Positions 54,407 through 62,931 of a stretch of DNA of 64,000 bases are shown here, in pieces. Source of the stretch: Brucella pseudintermedia (lineage in GTDB: Bacteria > Pseudomonadota > Alphaproteobacteria > Rhizobiales > Rhizobiaceae); contig NZ_WBWE01000011.1 in NCBI RefSeq assembly GCF_008932435.1, positions 1 to 64,000 of the forward strand. The letters are read 5' to 3'. Below the pieces are notes generated by a model. It did no database searches. It saw nothing but the letters and a program-made list of their open reading frames with translations, and was not told where the DNA came from. The first letter of the stretch is position 1; every line of letters begins with the position of its first letter. Position numbers and translations under genes: made by a program.

Positions 54407-55048
54407 TTACCGCGACAATGCTCCCACACGATCAAGTGCAGTCCCGAATCCTTGCAGCGAGATCGAGAATGGTGCGGCCGCGCCGCCATCGGCAGTCGCC
54501 TTGACCTTGAGGGCTGCACCAGCACGTAACGCCACCAGTGTTGGAGCATCAAATGTGACGTTGACGACGCAGCCTGCGGGCAGACAGGTGCGGAAGCGCA
54601 CAGGCTGCATGGCCGGCTTCTCGTCGATCTGGAACGTGACGCCGGAATCGAGCGCCAGGCCGAACGGCAGGATGAGTGTGCCGGAGACGGTGTTGCCGCT
54701 GGGCGCGTTCAATTCAATCGCCAGCACACGCTGGCCGTTCTGCTGGGCCTGAACCTGTGACAGCGCGCAACGCTTCGCCGCGCCTTGCGCGACGCAGGTG
54801 ACACGCCAGTCCTTATAGGTCTCGTTTAGCGAGGAAGCTCCGCCGGGAAGGCTGGACGCCGCGCCGCCGGTCTGCGCCTGTGCGACCTCGAAACGCTGTG
54901 GCGCGGGATCGTTGAAACCACTTTTTGCAGATACGGTCTGCGTCGGATTCGAGACCGCAATGCCCGGCGCGACATAAAGCGCCGCACCCGCACCAAGCAG
55001 GACGGTTGCGACCGTGGAGAGACCAAAAACACGTTTCTTGCTCATCAT
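54407..55048 (-). CDS. Invasion-associated locus B (IalB) family protein
   Basis: 213-residue IalB-family (PF06776) protein. N-terminal signal/anchor at about residues 8-28. The IalB core starts ETYKDWRVTCVAQGAAKRCA. Two Cys pairs (TC...RC and RTCLPAGC) are likely disulfides in the periplasm or on the surface. IalB is linked to host-cell entry in Bartonella; here the role is unknown. Last gene of the autotransporter operon; it overlaps the SapC gene by four bases. Confidence 0.88.
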   Translation of the reverse strand: MMSKKRVFGLSTVATVLLGAGAALYVAPGIAVSNPTQTVSAKSGFNDPAPQRFEVAQAQTGGAASSLPGGASSLNETYKDWRVTCVAQGAAKRCALSQVQAQQNGQRVLAIELNAPSGNTVSGTLILPFGLALDSGVTFQIDEKPAMQPVRFRTCLPAGCVVNVTFDAPTLVALRAGAALKVKATADGGAAAPFSISLQGFGTALDRVGALSR

Positions 55049-55854
55049 ACGAGCGCCTTTCGTTCGTTCGCGCGCTGCGCATTGAGGTCGAGGAGGTTCT
55101 GGAAGCTTCGCTGCGAAGCCAGATGCAGCGTCACCAGATCGAGCCAGCCCTTTGCGTGCCAGTCGGCGACGGTTTTGGCGGGCAGCGCCCGAAACGCCTG
55201 CTCATCGACGGACTGGAAGCCGTTGATCTGATGCTGCGAGCCATCGGGAAGCTGGAATTGCGCGTGATGGAGCGCGAGCAGCTTTGCTTCCACCAGCGCG
55301 CGGCCGAACGCGACCGTGGCGGTGTGATCGGCGTGATAGGCATTGCAAAAGGCCATGGCCGACCGGGCTGTCGCGCTTGCCTCACCATCGGCGTGAAACA
55401 GCCGCTCCGCATCGTGGTGCGCGGCAGCACATGCGACGAAGCGATCGCTACTCCGATCGATGCCTAGAAATTGCCGGGTCCCGTCCTGGGACTCGGTAGC
55501 GATGAAGGGGTAACGACGGACATAGGCCGGGACGTAGGCGCCGGGATGCCAGTTCCCATCATGCGCGACGAAGAGATTGTCGTCACGGCGAACCCCGACC
55601 AATGCAATTGGCGGAGCATTCTCTTCCATGGCGAAGACGATCGGGTAGTGCCGCATGGCGACGGCGAACTCGCCTACGCAGAGTGGAATGGCGACTGCAT
55701 TGCGCGTAAAGCCGAAATTCGCCGCGGCCGTAATGCCAACATCGCCATGTTCCTCGAAGCGAAGAACCACGGGGTCCTTGTAGAAGAGCGGAAGGCGGCC
55801 CTTCCCGGAAGACACATTCTTGTCTGCAGTCAAAATATTGCCTACCCGGCGCAT
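55045..55854 (-). CDS. SapC-family protein
   Basis: 269-residue SapC (PF07277) protein, starting MRRVGNILTADKNVSSGKGR; family hallmarks PLCVGEFAVAMRHYPIVFA and VPAYVRRYPFIA. A start 20 codons upstream (55914) is possible and would overlap the globin stop. SapC was first linked to the S-layer export locus of Campylobacter; its biochemical role is unresolved. Between globin and ialB in a minus-strand operon. Confidence 0.85.
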   Translation of the reverse strand: MRRVGNILTADKNVSSGKGRLPLFYKDPVVLRFEEHGDVGITAAANFGFTRNAVAIPLCVGEFAVAMRHYPIVFAMEENAPPIALVGVRRDDNLFVAHDGNWHPGAYVPAYVRRYPFIATESQDGTRQFLGIDRSSDRFVACAAAHHDAERLFHADGEASATARSAMAFCNAYHADHTATVAFGRALVEAKLLALHHAQFQLPDGSQHQINGFQSVDEQAFRALPAKTVADWHAKGWLDLVTLHLASQRSFQNLLDLNAQRANERKALV

Positions 55855-55913
55855 CGCGCCTTTTATGTTAAACTTTCGTCTGCAGCTCGCGCTCGGAGCC
55901 TCGGCTGTCGGCA

Positions 55914-56318
55914 TTACGCCACCACCATTGGCCTTAACCGGGTAGTTCCCCAGAGCGCGCGCATCCAGGCCCGTTCCACTTCGTTCGTGAAACTGTCGGT
56001 GAGACTGCGCCGCAACGTCCAGATCAACGTTTCTGCAAGCGCTTCGTAATGCGCCTCGATCAACCGGAATACTTTGTTGGACTGCGCGAGAATTCTCACC
56101 GTTGCCGCAATCGCCCCGGTATGCCGTATATGGCCAGAGACATAGCCAAGCAGATGCACGAGGCGGCGGTCCTCTGGCTCGGTGTCCATGAAGAAGAGAC
56201 GGTAGACCTCGGGATAGGAGTCGAGCAGGCGCCTGTGAAACAAGTCCTCAGCCTTCTGGCTGATCGGACCGAGGCCATCAAGGCTCGACTGGATGAGGGA
56301 AATGGTGCGCTCCTCCAT
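55914..56318 (-). CDS. Single-domain globin
   Basis: 134-residue globin-fold protein not obvious from length alone. The start MEERTISLIQSSLDGLGPIS matches bacterial flavohaemoglobin-type globins; helix B-C ends YRLFF with the CD1 Phe at about 43; proximal His at 90 in IEAHYEALAETLIWTL; C-terminal FTNEVERAWMRALWG. No reductase domain follows, so it would be a single-domain globin for O2, NO or redox sensing. Ten bp after the small membrane-protein gene and next to SapC. Confidence 0.75.
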   Translation of the reverse strand: MEERTISLIQSSLDGLGPISQKAEDLFHRRLLDSYPEVYRLFFMDTEPEDRRLVHLLGYVSGHIRHTGAIAATVRILAQSNKVFRLIEAHYEALAETLIWTLRRSLTDSFTNEVERAWMRALWGTTRLRPMVVA

Positions 56319-56327
56319 GAGCTCACC

Positions 56328-56675
56328 TCAGAACCGGCCGACTTTGGAAGATGAAGAGCTGGCGAGGCTCGGGTCGGACAGCTCGTCGTCAAACGCGAAA
56401 GGTGGGCATCGATTGGCTTCCTGCACACCGCGTCCATTCGAGATCTGCTGCTCGAGACGGTTCAATCGCGTGCTGAGCGAGGCGTAGGCTCCAAGCAGCA
56501 CAGTAAGGAGCCCCACGCCACAGAGGGCGTCGAGAACGAGAATATGGACTGGCCGACCGATATAGACGCCTGCGATGAACCACACCGCAGCGAAAGCGAC
56601 GACCAAGAAAAAGGACACCATAGCAAGATCGTCTTGCTCATCATCGTTGCGTCGCGCATCAGATAATTTTGCCAT
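56328..56675 (-). CDS. Small two-span membrane protein
   Basis: 115-residue protein of unknown family. Two hydrophobic segments (about residues 20-42 and 50-70) are followed by a short coiled segment LSTRLNRLEQQI and a Ser-rich acidic tail. Start at 56675 (MAKLSDARRN) has GGAGGGGAG upstream. It sits between the autotransporter and globin genes on the same strand. Confidence 0.65.
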   Translation of the reverse strand: MAKLSDARRNDDEQDDLAMVSFFLVVAFAAVWFIAGVYIGRPVHILVLDALCGVGLLTVLLGAYASLSTRLNRLEQQISNGRGVQEANRCPPFAFDDELSDPSLASSSSSKVGRF

Positions 56676-56710
56676 GGAACACACTCCCCTCCAGGCAATC
56701 CGAATAGTTG

Positions 56711-56734
56711 GGTGACGCCGATTCAGGCGTCACC
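56711..56734 (-). terminator. Hairpin between autotransporter and downstream genes
   Basis: Nine-base perfect stem GGTGACGCC / GGCGTCACC with a 6-base loop and no T-run. It is more likely an mRNA-stability or partial-termination element than a full terminator. Confidence 0.4.
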
Positions 56735-56749
56735 AACAGGGTTAGGAAT

Positions 56750-59700
56750 TCAGAACTTCGCGCTGAAGCTGGCCTTGAAGGACTGATCGACGATACCGGA
56801 GCCGAACTGGCCGCCATAAGCGACGCCGAGCACGGTGTTCGGCGTCAGCGCGAAGTCGAGACCGGCTTCGACGACAGCAGCATTCCGCGCGACTGGCACC
56901 CCTGCGATGGTGAAGGCATTGCCGCCGCCAGCGAAGCGCAGGACGGAATTTGGCGTTACATCGTCGAAGGCATGACGCCAGCCGAGCATGCCCTTGGCCG
57001 TGACCGAGCCACCGTTGAGGTCAAGAGTGGTCGAGCCGCGCAGGCCGAGCGTCGTGAAGGTGGTGTCCGTGCTGGACGAGCCGCTGGTAAGCGCCGCCGC
57101 ACCGCCTGTCTCGCGGAAACCGTCCGTATGCAGGTTGACATAGGCGAGGTTCGCGAAGGGCTCGAAACGGGCAGCACCCACCGAGAAGCCATAGGCAAGC
57201 TCACCGAAGACCTGCGCCGTGCCGGCGTTATAGTCGCCCTTCAGGCTTTCGCTGAAGCCGGGGAAGGCAACGCTGCGGCTGGTCGAGATATCGTGCCAGG
57301 TGTAGGCCGCACCGGACCGGAAGGCGAGATCGCCCCAGGCCGAGCCGCCATAAAGGCCGACATGGTAGTTGTCGCTCGATCCGGAAGAATGGCGATCCTT
57401 GGCGTTGAAGCTCGTATGGCTGTAACCGGCGACCGCGCCGAAGCGCCAGGTGTCGAACACCGGGGCGTCCGCACCGACGAAGAAACCGCCGGTCGAGCGG
57501 TTGAGGCGCGCGGCGTTGCCGTCACCTGATGTGTGCCCCCACGAACCGAAGCCCTGTCCCCAGACTGCGAAGCCATCGGTGTTGGCGGCAACCGGCTGTG
57601 GTACGCCCTTTTCGTAGGTGACGGCGGCGCCCGATGCGCCAACACCATCAAAGGCCGCGCGAAGGCGATCATTGACTGCGTTACGAACGAAACGGCTGTC
57701 TTCGATCAATGCTGTCTTAGCCGAAGCGTGGATCTCGCCCGAAAGCTGGTCGAAGGCATAGCGCGCCTGTTCGGCCGAAAGATTGAGCACGGCATCATAG
57801 ACGGCATTGCCGGCTTCAAGGCTCTCCACGCCACCGCCAGCTGCGATCTGGTTGCGCGTTTGGCCCACATTCTCGAACGTGGTGCCGTTGCGCGTCATCG
57901 TCAGATAGACGTTGTTGTCGTCATAGCTGAGCGAGGGATCGAGGAAAGCCAGATTGGAGGTCACGCCTTCATCGAAGGTGCCGGTGACACCGCCATCCGC
58001 CGTCAGGATCGTGTATTGCGTCGAGGCCGCATAGTTTCCCGTGCCGGCAATAACGCTGACGGAACCACCTCGAAGATTTACTCCGCCGGAGACATCGACA
58101 AGATCCGCCAAACCGTCTCGATTGACCTCGACCTGGTAGATCGAGCCCTCCCACATAGCCAAGTCACCATTGATCGTCAGTGTGCCGATACCGTTTCCAG
58201 GTGCCAGGATCGCACCAGACTCGATAGAAACAAAACCCCCTATCGTGCCGCTGCCGGCCAGTACGGTTCCGCTCTCCATCTGGAGAATAGCGGCGTCACC
58301 GCCGAGCTTCCCATCGACCATGAGCCCGCCGCTGCTGACGTACGTTCCGCCGGTGAAGTCGGAACTGTCTCCCGTCAGGCGAAGGAAGTTCCCATCGCCA
58401 ACTGCGACCTCAAATTTACCGCGTCCGGAAACCTCGCCCCTATAGGTGCCGCTGCCGTTTTGCTCGAAGCGCATGGAGGCAATATGTTCGATGTGGACAT
58501 TGCCACCAAAAAGATCGCTTCGGGAAACCAGCCTGCCATCATCAATCGTCCAGTCGAGAGCGCTGCGTCCGGACAGGGTCAGCATACCCGAGCCCAGCTT
58601 TTGCATGGTGCCCCGGCCGTAGATATCGCCCGCGAACAGGCCGTCGTCGTTTTGATCGAACACGACATGGCCATTGTTGGCGATGTCATTCCTGATGCTC
58701 TGCGTGTTGCCGACCAGCGTGCCGTTCCGCACGATGGTGTCGCCGCGATAGCTGTTGTTGCCGGTGAGAACGAGGGTGCCCAGATCGTCCTTGACGAGGG
58801 CGCCATCGCCACGCAATTCGGAGGCGATCGTTGCCACATAGTCAGCGCCCATCTGCGAGCCATCACCGACACGGATCGTGGTCTGCGCTTCGGTCAGCGT
58901 AATGGCGTCGCCCTCGACACGGTAACCGTCGATGGCAAACTGCATGCCGGTGACGGAAATATCGCCACTGGAGCCGTACACCGTGACGGTTCCCGGCTCG
59001 CCCTGGAAGACGGCGAAGCGTCCGCCCCAGTCGTGATTGGCATCGCCGTTCGTTGTCGTCCAGTTGGTCGAGCCGTTCCGCCACTCCCCGTATCCGCCGT
59101 TAATCACGCCATCCGCAGTGGTGTTGTGGCCATCCCAGAACAGGGTGCTGGGACGCGGGTCGGGACCGGGGCCGGGAGTGCCGCCGACAACGACGTTCAC
59201 CTGCTTTTCAATGGCGGTCTGAATCTCGATATCGCCAATGCCATACTGACTGCCATCGGGCACGCCGATGACCTCCATCCCGTTATCGGTCAGATTGCCG
59301 CCATAGTTGAAGAGACGGTAGACGCCTTGACCGAAATCTCCCGTACCATCTGCGATGGTGAGCCGCCCGTCGAGCGTGAGATCGCCCTCCACCTCGAAAA
59401 ATGCCGTCGTGCTCGGTGCACCGACCAGAATTTCGACGTCGGAATTTTCGTTGAGCGTCAGGCTACCCATTGTCAGCGTGCGGTCGTGCTGGCCATAGAG
59501 TCGCCCGCCATCGGCGATCTCGACGTCGCCGCCGATGCGGCCCGAACCGGTGACGGTGCCGCCAAATTCCACCGCTACATTGCCGCTATAGTTGCCGTCG
59601 AAGGAGAGACCGCCTTCGTTCACGATGGCGCCGGGCGCGTCGAGGCTTTCTCCAGTCAGGCTGACCGTGCCACGGCCCATCTTGGTGATGGTGTGATTGT

Positions 59701-61162
59701 GGCCGCTGATGACACCGGCCAGGGTGCTCATTGTGGAAGTGCCGAACCCGTCGTACTCGAGAATGATGCGGTCTTCCAAGCGCATATTCTGGGCGATCGT
59801 CAGGGCGCTCCCAAGATCCAGAATGCTGTGACTCTCGGCAGGACGTTTGAAGATCACGTTCGAGCCGATACCGAAAGCCCAGTCTTTACTTACGGCTACC
59901 GTTCCACCTTCGATGATGGTATCGCCGGAACGGGTGCTGTTCTCTGACAAACTTAGATAGCCCGAACCCACCTTGCGCAGCACGCCGCCACCGCTGGATT
60001 CTCCGGCGATGGACACGTCACCGTTGAAGGCGCCAACGGTCAGCGTCGAGCCTGTATTGATGGACAGAGTTCCGCCGCCGTTGATGACCAGGCTGTCGAA
60101 GGTCTCGCTCTGGGCCACCCGCAACATGGCGCCGAGATTGACTGTGACATTCCCGGTATCGGCAATCGCATCGCCGCTATTGACCACCAGCGTACCCGCC
60201 TGGACCATGGTGTCGCCGGTATAGTCATTCTGCCCGGTCAGAATCAGCGTCCCCTCACCATCTTTCGTGAGAGAGCCGGAACCGGAGATCGACCCGGACA
60301 GCGTGGCGAAATCACCGTCATAAACGTTGAGCCCTACGCCCGCCGATCCGGACAGGATGATGTCGTTCTGAAGCGGCGTGAACTGGTTCATGAAGACCAG
60401 ATCCACAATTGGCCTGGCCGCGCCGCTCGCCGTGAATTCAATGGCGCCGCTGCCGAAAGCATTGGCGTTTCCGACTTCAACTGTCCCGCCGGCAATCTCG
60501 GTGCCGCCGGAATAATCGTTTTCGTGGAAAAGCCTGAAAAGGCCGTCGCCGGTCTTGCGCAGCGCAAGCACACCACCGCCGCTATCACTGAAGGTGCCGT
60601 AAGCAGTTCCTTCGGAGACCGAAATGGTCGCTGTGGTATTAGCGACACTGTTCACTACGCCGACATGGGCATCACTGACCAGAGAATAGATATGCTGATC
60701 CTGACCAGCCATATCCAGCCATCCGCCCCGAAGTGAAACATAGCTTCCCTCCTGACTGAAAAAGTCTCTGCCAACGTCGTTGCCGAACTGAAGGGTGCCG
60801 CCGCGCACCTCGATAGAGCCGCGGATATCGGACTCCGGCGGTTGCCCGGAAATCGAGGTGGGCGCGAATATCACCGTACCGTTGTCGGCCTGGGAATCGC
60901 CAATCGTGAGGAACGTATTGCGTCCGTAGCCGAGATTACCGGTCCAGGTGGCAACACTCCCCTCCACCGTAGAGATTGTTGTGTGAGAGCTATCCGGCAT
61001 GGTGACGTCGTCATTATAGGTGCCGGTGCTCGTATAGCGCAGCGCCTGCTGGGCCTGCGCAGCCGTCAGCGGCAACAGAACACTCATCAGCGCGGTTGCG
61101 CAGAGAAGGCGGCTTTTACGGGTGAATGCAACGGAACGCGCTGCGCGGATGGTGGTTACCAT
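56750..61162 (-). CDS. Type V autotransporter adhesin with PATR repeats
   Basis: 1470-residue autotransporter. Extended signal peptide with basic start (MVTTIRAARSVAFTRKSRLL) and A-Q-A cleavage near residue 38. The passenger is a beta-helix with at least six autotransporter-associated repeats of the form L-x-K-x-G-x-G-x-L-x-L-x-G-x-N-x-Y-x-G-x-T (for example LTKDGEGTLILTGQNDYTGD). The C-terminal beta-barrel covers about 1190-1470 and ends SFKASFSAKF with the terminal Phe needed for BAM recognition. Likely a surface adhesin. Confidence 0.93.
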   Translation of the reverse strand: MVTTIRAARSVAFTRKSRLLCATALMSVLLPLTAAQAQQALRYTSTGTYNDDVTMPDSSHTTISTVEGSVATWTGNLGYGRNTFLTIGDSQADNGTVIFAPTSISGQPPESDIRGSIEVRGGTLQFGNDVGRDFFSQEGSYVSLRGGWLDMAGQDQHIYSLVSDAHVGVVNSVANTTATISVSEGTAYGTFSDSGGGVLALRKTGDGLFRLFHENDYSGGTEIAGGTVEVGNANAFGSGAIEFTASGAARPIVDLVFMNQFTPLQNDIILSGSAGVGLNVYDGDFATLSGSISGSGSLTKDGEGTLILTGQNDYTGDTMVQAGTLVVNSGDAIADTGNVTVNLGAMLRVAQSETFDSLVINGGGTLSINTGSTLTVGAFNGDVSIAGESSGGGVLRKVGSGYLSLSENSTRSGDTIIEGGTVAVSKDWAFGIGSNVIFKRPAESHSILDLGSALTIAQNMRLEDRIILEYDGFGTSTMSTLAGVISGHNHTITKMGRGTVSLTGESLDAPGAIVNEGGLSFDGNYSGNVAVEFGGTVTGSGRIGGDVEIADGGRLYGQHDRTLTMGSLTLNENSDVEILVGAPSTTAFFEVEGDLTLDGRLTIADGTGDFGQGVYRLFNYGGNLTDNGMEVIGVPDGSQYGIGDIEIQTAIEKQVNVVVGGTPGPGPDPRPSTLFWDGHNTTADGVINGGYGEWRNGSTNWTTTNGDANHDWGGRFAVFQGEPGTVTVYGSSGDISVTGMQFAIDGYRVEGDAITLTEAQTTIRVGDGSQMGADYVATIASELRGDGALVKDDLGTLVLTGNNSYRGDTIVRNGTLVGNTQSIRNDIANNGHVVFDQNDDGLFAGDIYGRGTMQKLGSGMLTLSGRSALDWTIDDGRLVSRSDLFGGNVHIEHIASMRFEQNGSGTYRGEVSGRGKFEVAVGDGNFLRLTGDSSDFTGGTYVSSGGLMVDGKLGGDAAILQMESGTVLAGSGTIGGFVSIESGAILAPGNGIGTLTINGDLAMWEGSIYQVEVNRDGLADLVDVSGGVNLRGGSVSVIAGTGNYAASTQYTILTADGGVTGTFDEGVTSNLAFLDPSLSYDDNNVYLTMTRNGTTFENVGQTRNQIAAGGGVESLEAGNAVYDAVLNLSAEQARYAFDQLSGEIHASAKTALIEDSRFVRNAVNDRLRAAFDGVGASGAAVTYEKGVPQPVAANTDGFAVWGQGFGSWGHTSGDGNAARLNRSTGGFFVGADAPVFDTWRFGAVAGYSHTSFNAKDRHSSGSSDNYHVGLYGGSAWGDLAFRSGAAYTWHDISTSRSVAFPGFSESLKGDYNAGTAQVFGELAYGFSVGAARFEPFANLAYVNLHTDGFRETGGAAALTSGSSSTDTTFTTLGLRGSTTLDLNGGSVTAKGMLGWRHAFDDVTPNSVLRFAGGGNAFTIAGVPVARNAAVVEAGLDFALTPNTVLGVAYGGQFGSGIVDQSFKASFSAKF

Positions 61163-61340
61163 GGTGCTACTCTCAAGCTTTTGGAAATTTCATGCGGCTC
61201 GGATCGGTTGAGGAGCGATGCGGCACGGCATGCAGGGAATTACTTGCCCGAATTCAGCAATGACCATCGATTCGACCGCCCTTTTGGACGGCGACTTCAC
61301 CCTCAACCGCGTTCTCGTGACCGACATTGCCCCTAAACCT

Positions 61341-61359
61341 CCGTTCAAATGTTGAACGG
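61341..61359. promoter_or_regulatory. Perfect inverted repeat upstream of the autotransporter
   Basis: CCGTTCAA, 3 bases, TTGAACGG; about 180 bases before the autotransporter start. The size and spacing fit a dimeric repressor or activator site. Confidence 0.45.
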
Positions 61360-61380
61360 CTTAGCAAGCCGATCTTCCGG

Positions 61381-61430
61381 CCGCCCCATATGTTCGCAGG
61401 GGGCAGAAAAAATTATTGTTTCGCAGGGGG
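61381..61430. promoter_or_regulatory. Tandem TGTTCGCAGGGGG motif
   Basis: Two copies: TGTTCGCAGGGGG (61391-61403) and TGTTTCGCAGGGGG (61417-61430), separated by an A-rich stretch, so they are on the same face of the helix or nearly so. The first is embedded in CCGCCCCATATG...GGGGGCAG. A third relative lies at 62829-62854. Confidence 0.45.
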
Positions 61431-61452
61431 AATGGTATTTTCGGAAACAAAG

Positions 61453-61478
61453 ACGGCGGAAGAACTTGCTTCCGCCGT
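61453..61478 (-). terminator. Hairpin downstream of the ABM-like gene
   Basis: ACGGCGGAAG, 6-base loop, CTTCCGCCGT. On the minus strand it follows the alternative stop of the ABM-like gene by 73 bases and is followed by CTTTGTTT. Confidence 0.5.
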
Positions 61479-61550
61479 TATGAGTGTTTCAAGGTGGGCC
61501 CGTTGAACCGGACACTATTGTTGGAGAGCTTATTTTCTTCGGGAACCCGG

Positions 61551-61849
61551 TTATCGTGGCGCGTGAAGCTCCTGAACGACTTCCGCATGATGCATCAGGT
61601 TGAACGCAGGACCTGCGATTGCCATGGCGCAGACCGGTTCTCGAAAAAACGTTGAAACCAGCCCAGAGCGTGCTCCCTCGTTTCCCGTTCCACGAGACCG
61701 ATCCAGGTATTGGCCTTCAACTCGCAACAGGTCTTGCGCGACAGAAAGCCGGGCGCATCCGCCAGAAACCCGTTCAACCGCAGCACCATTTTCGCCTCTT
61801 CAAACGGGGCTTCCGGCCTGAAGCGGTAGATTGGAATTTCAAAAGCCAC
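61551..61849 (-). pseudogene. ABM/dimeric-barrel-like gene with a probable frameshift
   Basis: The frame from 61849 starts MAFEIPIYRFRPEAPFEEAK, then VLRLNGFLADAPGFLSRKTC and IGLVERETREHALGWFQRFF, a dimeric alpha/beta-barrel pattern. In this frame it stops at 61595 after RSAPWQSQVLRST. Shifting at the A6 run (61644-61649, T6 on the coding strand) gives a better ending, REPVCAMAIAGPAFNLMHH then AEVVQELHAPR and stop at 61551. A one-base slip in the homopolymer is the simplest reading. It may be a sequencing error. Confidence 0.5.
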
Positions 61850-61880
61850 GGAGATTTCTCCTCGTGATTGTCGTTTGCTG

Positions 61881-62378
61881 CTATTGCGTTTTTGAAAGCC
61901 GCTTCAACCGGTCGGCGTATGGCGCGGCCACATTGCGATACGGCGCTCCTTTCTCGCGAATGACGTCGAAATTTCCCATCTGGGCGCGGAGCATTTCGGT
62001 TGCCGCCTTCTTTTGCTCCGGCGTCATCTTGCCGAGTTCGCCGAGCTTGTCCGCGAATTCCTCCATCAACTGCTCAAGCTCGGCCTGCGGGATCGAAGCG
62101 ATGAAGCCGGTCATGGTCTGATCAAAGGCCGCTTTCCACCTTGTCTCACTGAAACCGGCTGCCGGGATCAATTGGGAAGATTCGTCATCGATCTCGAACC
62201 ATTCCTGCGCAGCGTCCTCATCATAGAACACGGTTTTTCCGGTTTCGGACGAAAGGCGCTCAAGAATGGCAACGACGGCCTCAGCCTCGCGCTTTTCGAG
62301 CGCGGCGGCGCTGGTGGCGGAAAGGCCGAGGGCGATCGCGGCGGCAACGGCCGACTTATGAAACAGGTTGCCGGTCAT
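61881..62378 (-). CDS. Secreted DUF2059-like protein
   Basis: 165-residue exported protein. Signal peptide at about residues 1-26 (FHKSAVAAAIALGLSATSAAA, preceded by MTGNL). The mature part is helical and acidic (EAEAVVAILERLSSETGKTV; LEQLMEEFADKLGELGKMT). The start ATG 62378 overlaps the stop of the lipoprotein gene (TGATG). No catalytic motif recognised; DUF2059 resemblance is weak. Confidence 0.65.
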   Translation of the reverse strand: MTGNLFHKSAVAAAIALGLSATSAAALEKREAEAVVAILERLSSETGKTVFYDEDAAQEWFEIDDESSQLIPAAGFSETRWKAAFDQTMTGFIASIPQAELEQLMEEFADKLGELGKMTPEQKKAATEMLRAQMGNFDVIREKGAPYRNVAAPYADRLKRLSKTQ

Positions 62379-62719
62379 CAGTAGCAATCCTGCATGCTGA
62401 CACGGGTGTTGCTGGCCTGGCTCTGGGCGATCATGCTGCCGCCGGTCGATGCTACCTGGCCGGCGATCGCGCCGCCACGTCCGGCGAAGCCGCCGAGGCC
62501 GCCCACCATTCCGAGCGCGTTGCCCAGCATCGCCGCATTGGTTTGCCCTCGCACGGCTTCTTCGCAGGCATCGCGCTTCTGCGACGCGACTTTCTGCTGT
62601 CCAACCGCCCGCGCGGACGTTTTACTACCAGCGGTTGTTTCACTCGTTGCACCACCTGTTGTCTGGCTGCAACCAGACAGGACAAGCGCCACCGCGCTCA
62701 CTATCGCAATTTGTCTCAT
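62378..62719 (-). CDS. Small putative lipoprotein
   Basis: 113-residue protein. Lipoprotein signal MRQIAIVSAVALVLSGC gives a lipobox LSGC with lipidated Cys at 17. The Ser/Thr-rich linker is followed by a glycine-rich segment (GMVGGLGGFAGRGGAIAGQ) that may insert in membrane, and by two more Cys (RDACEEA and MQDCY). An upstream ATG at 62728 is possible. Coupled to the secreted protein gene downstream. Unknown family. Confidence 0.65.
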   Translation of the reverse strand: MRQIAIVSAVALVLSGCSQTTGGATSETTAGSKTSARAVGQQKVASQKRDACEEAVRGQTNAAMLGNALGMVGGLGGFAGRGGAIAGQVASTGGSMIAQSQASNTRVSMQDCY

Positions 62720-62828
62720 GGTTTCCATAACTTCGTGAACGGCACTTGGCTGAACACCCTCTTTCGGAGCGCGTCACTTTGGCCGTCGGTTGAGTTTCCG
62801 GATTGCTCTTAGGACGAAAAATCAGGAG

Positions 62829-62854
62829 CCGCCCCATCTGTTCATAGGGGGCGG
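62829..62854. promoter_or_regulatory. GC-rich palindromic motif between divergent genes
   Basis: CCGCCCC, 12 bases containing TGTTCATA, GGGGCGG: hairpin-like arms of 7 bases. The core matches the motif at 61391 (TGTTC, two bases, AGGGGG). It lies about 110 bp before the lipoprotein start and 78 bp before the molybdopterin-domain gene. Confidence 0.45.
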
Positions 62855-62931
62855 AAGTTTTTTCTAAGGATAAAACATCATCGATGGTAACTTCTCGGGG
62901 CTGCAACCTACTCGGGGGGAATAGACTACTG

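Larger units (their letters stand above)
61163..61550. other. Upstream region of the autotransporter
   Basis: 388 bp. It holds an 8-base inverted repeat at 61341-61359, a repeated GC-rich motif at 61381-61430 and a hairpin at 61453-61478. No gene seen. Confidence 0.5.

Noticed and set aside
57533-59947. 804-codon plus-strand frame opposite the autotransporter
   Set aside because: Antisense shadow of a repetitive beta-helix gene; no start context and no recognisable domain.
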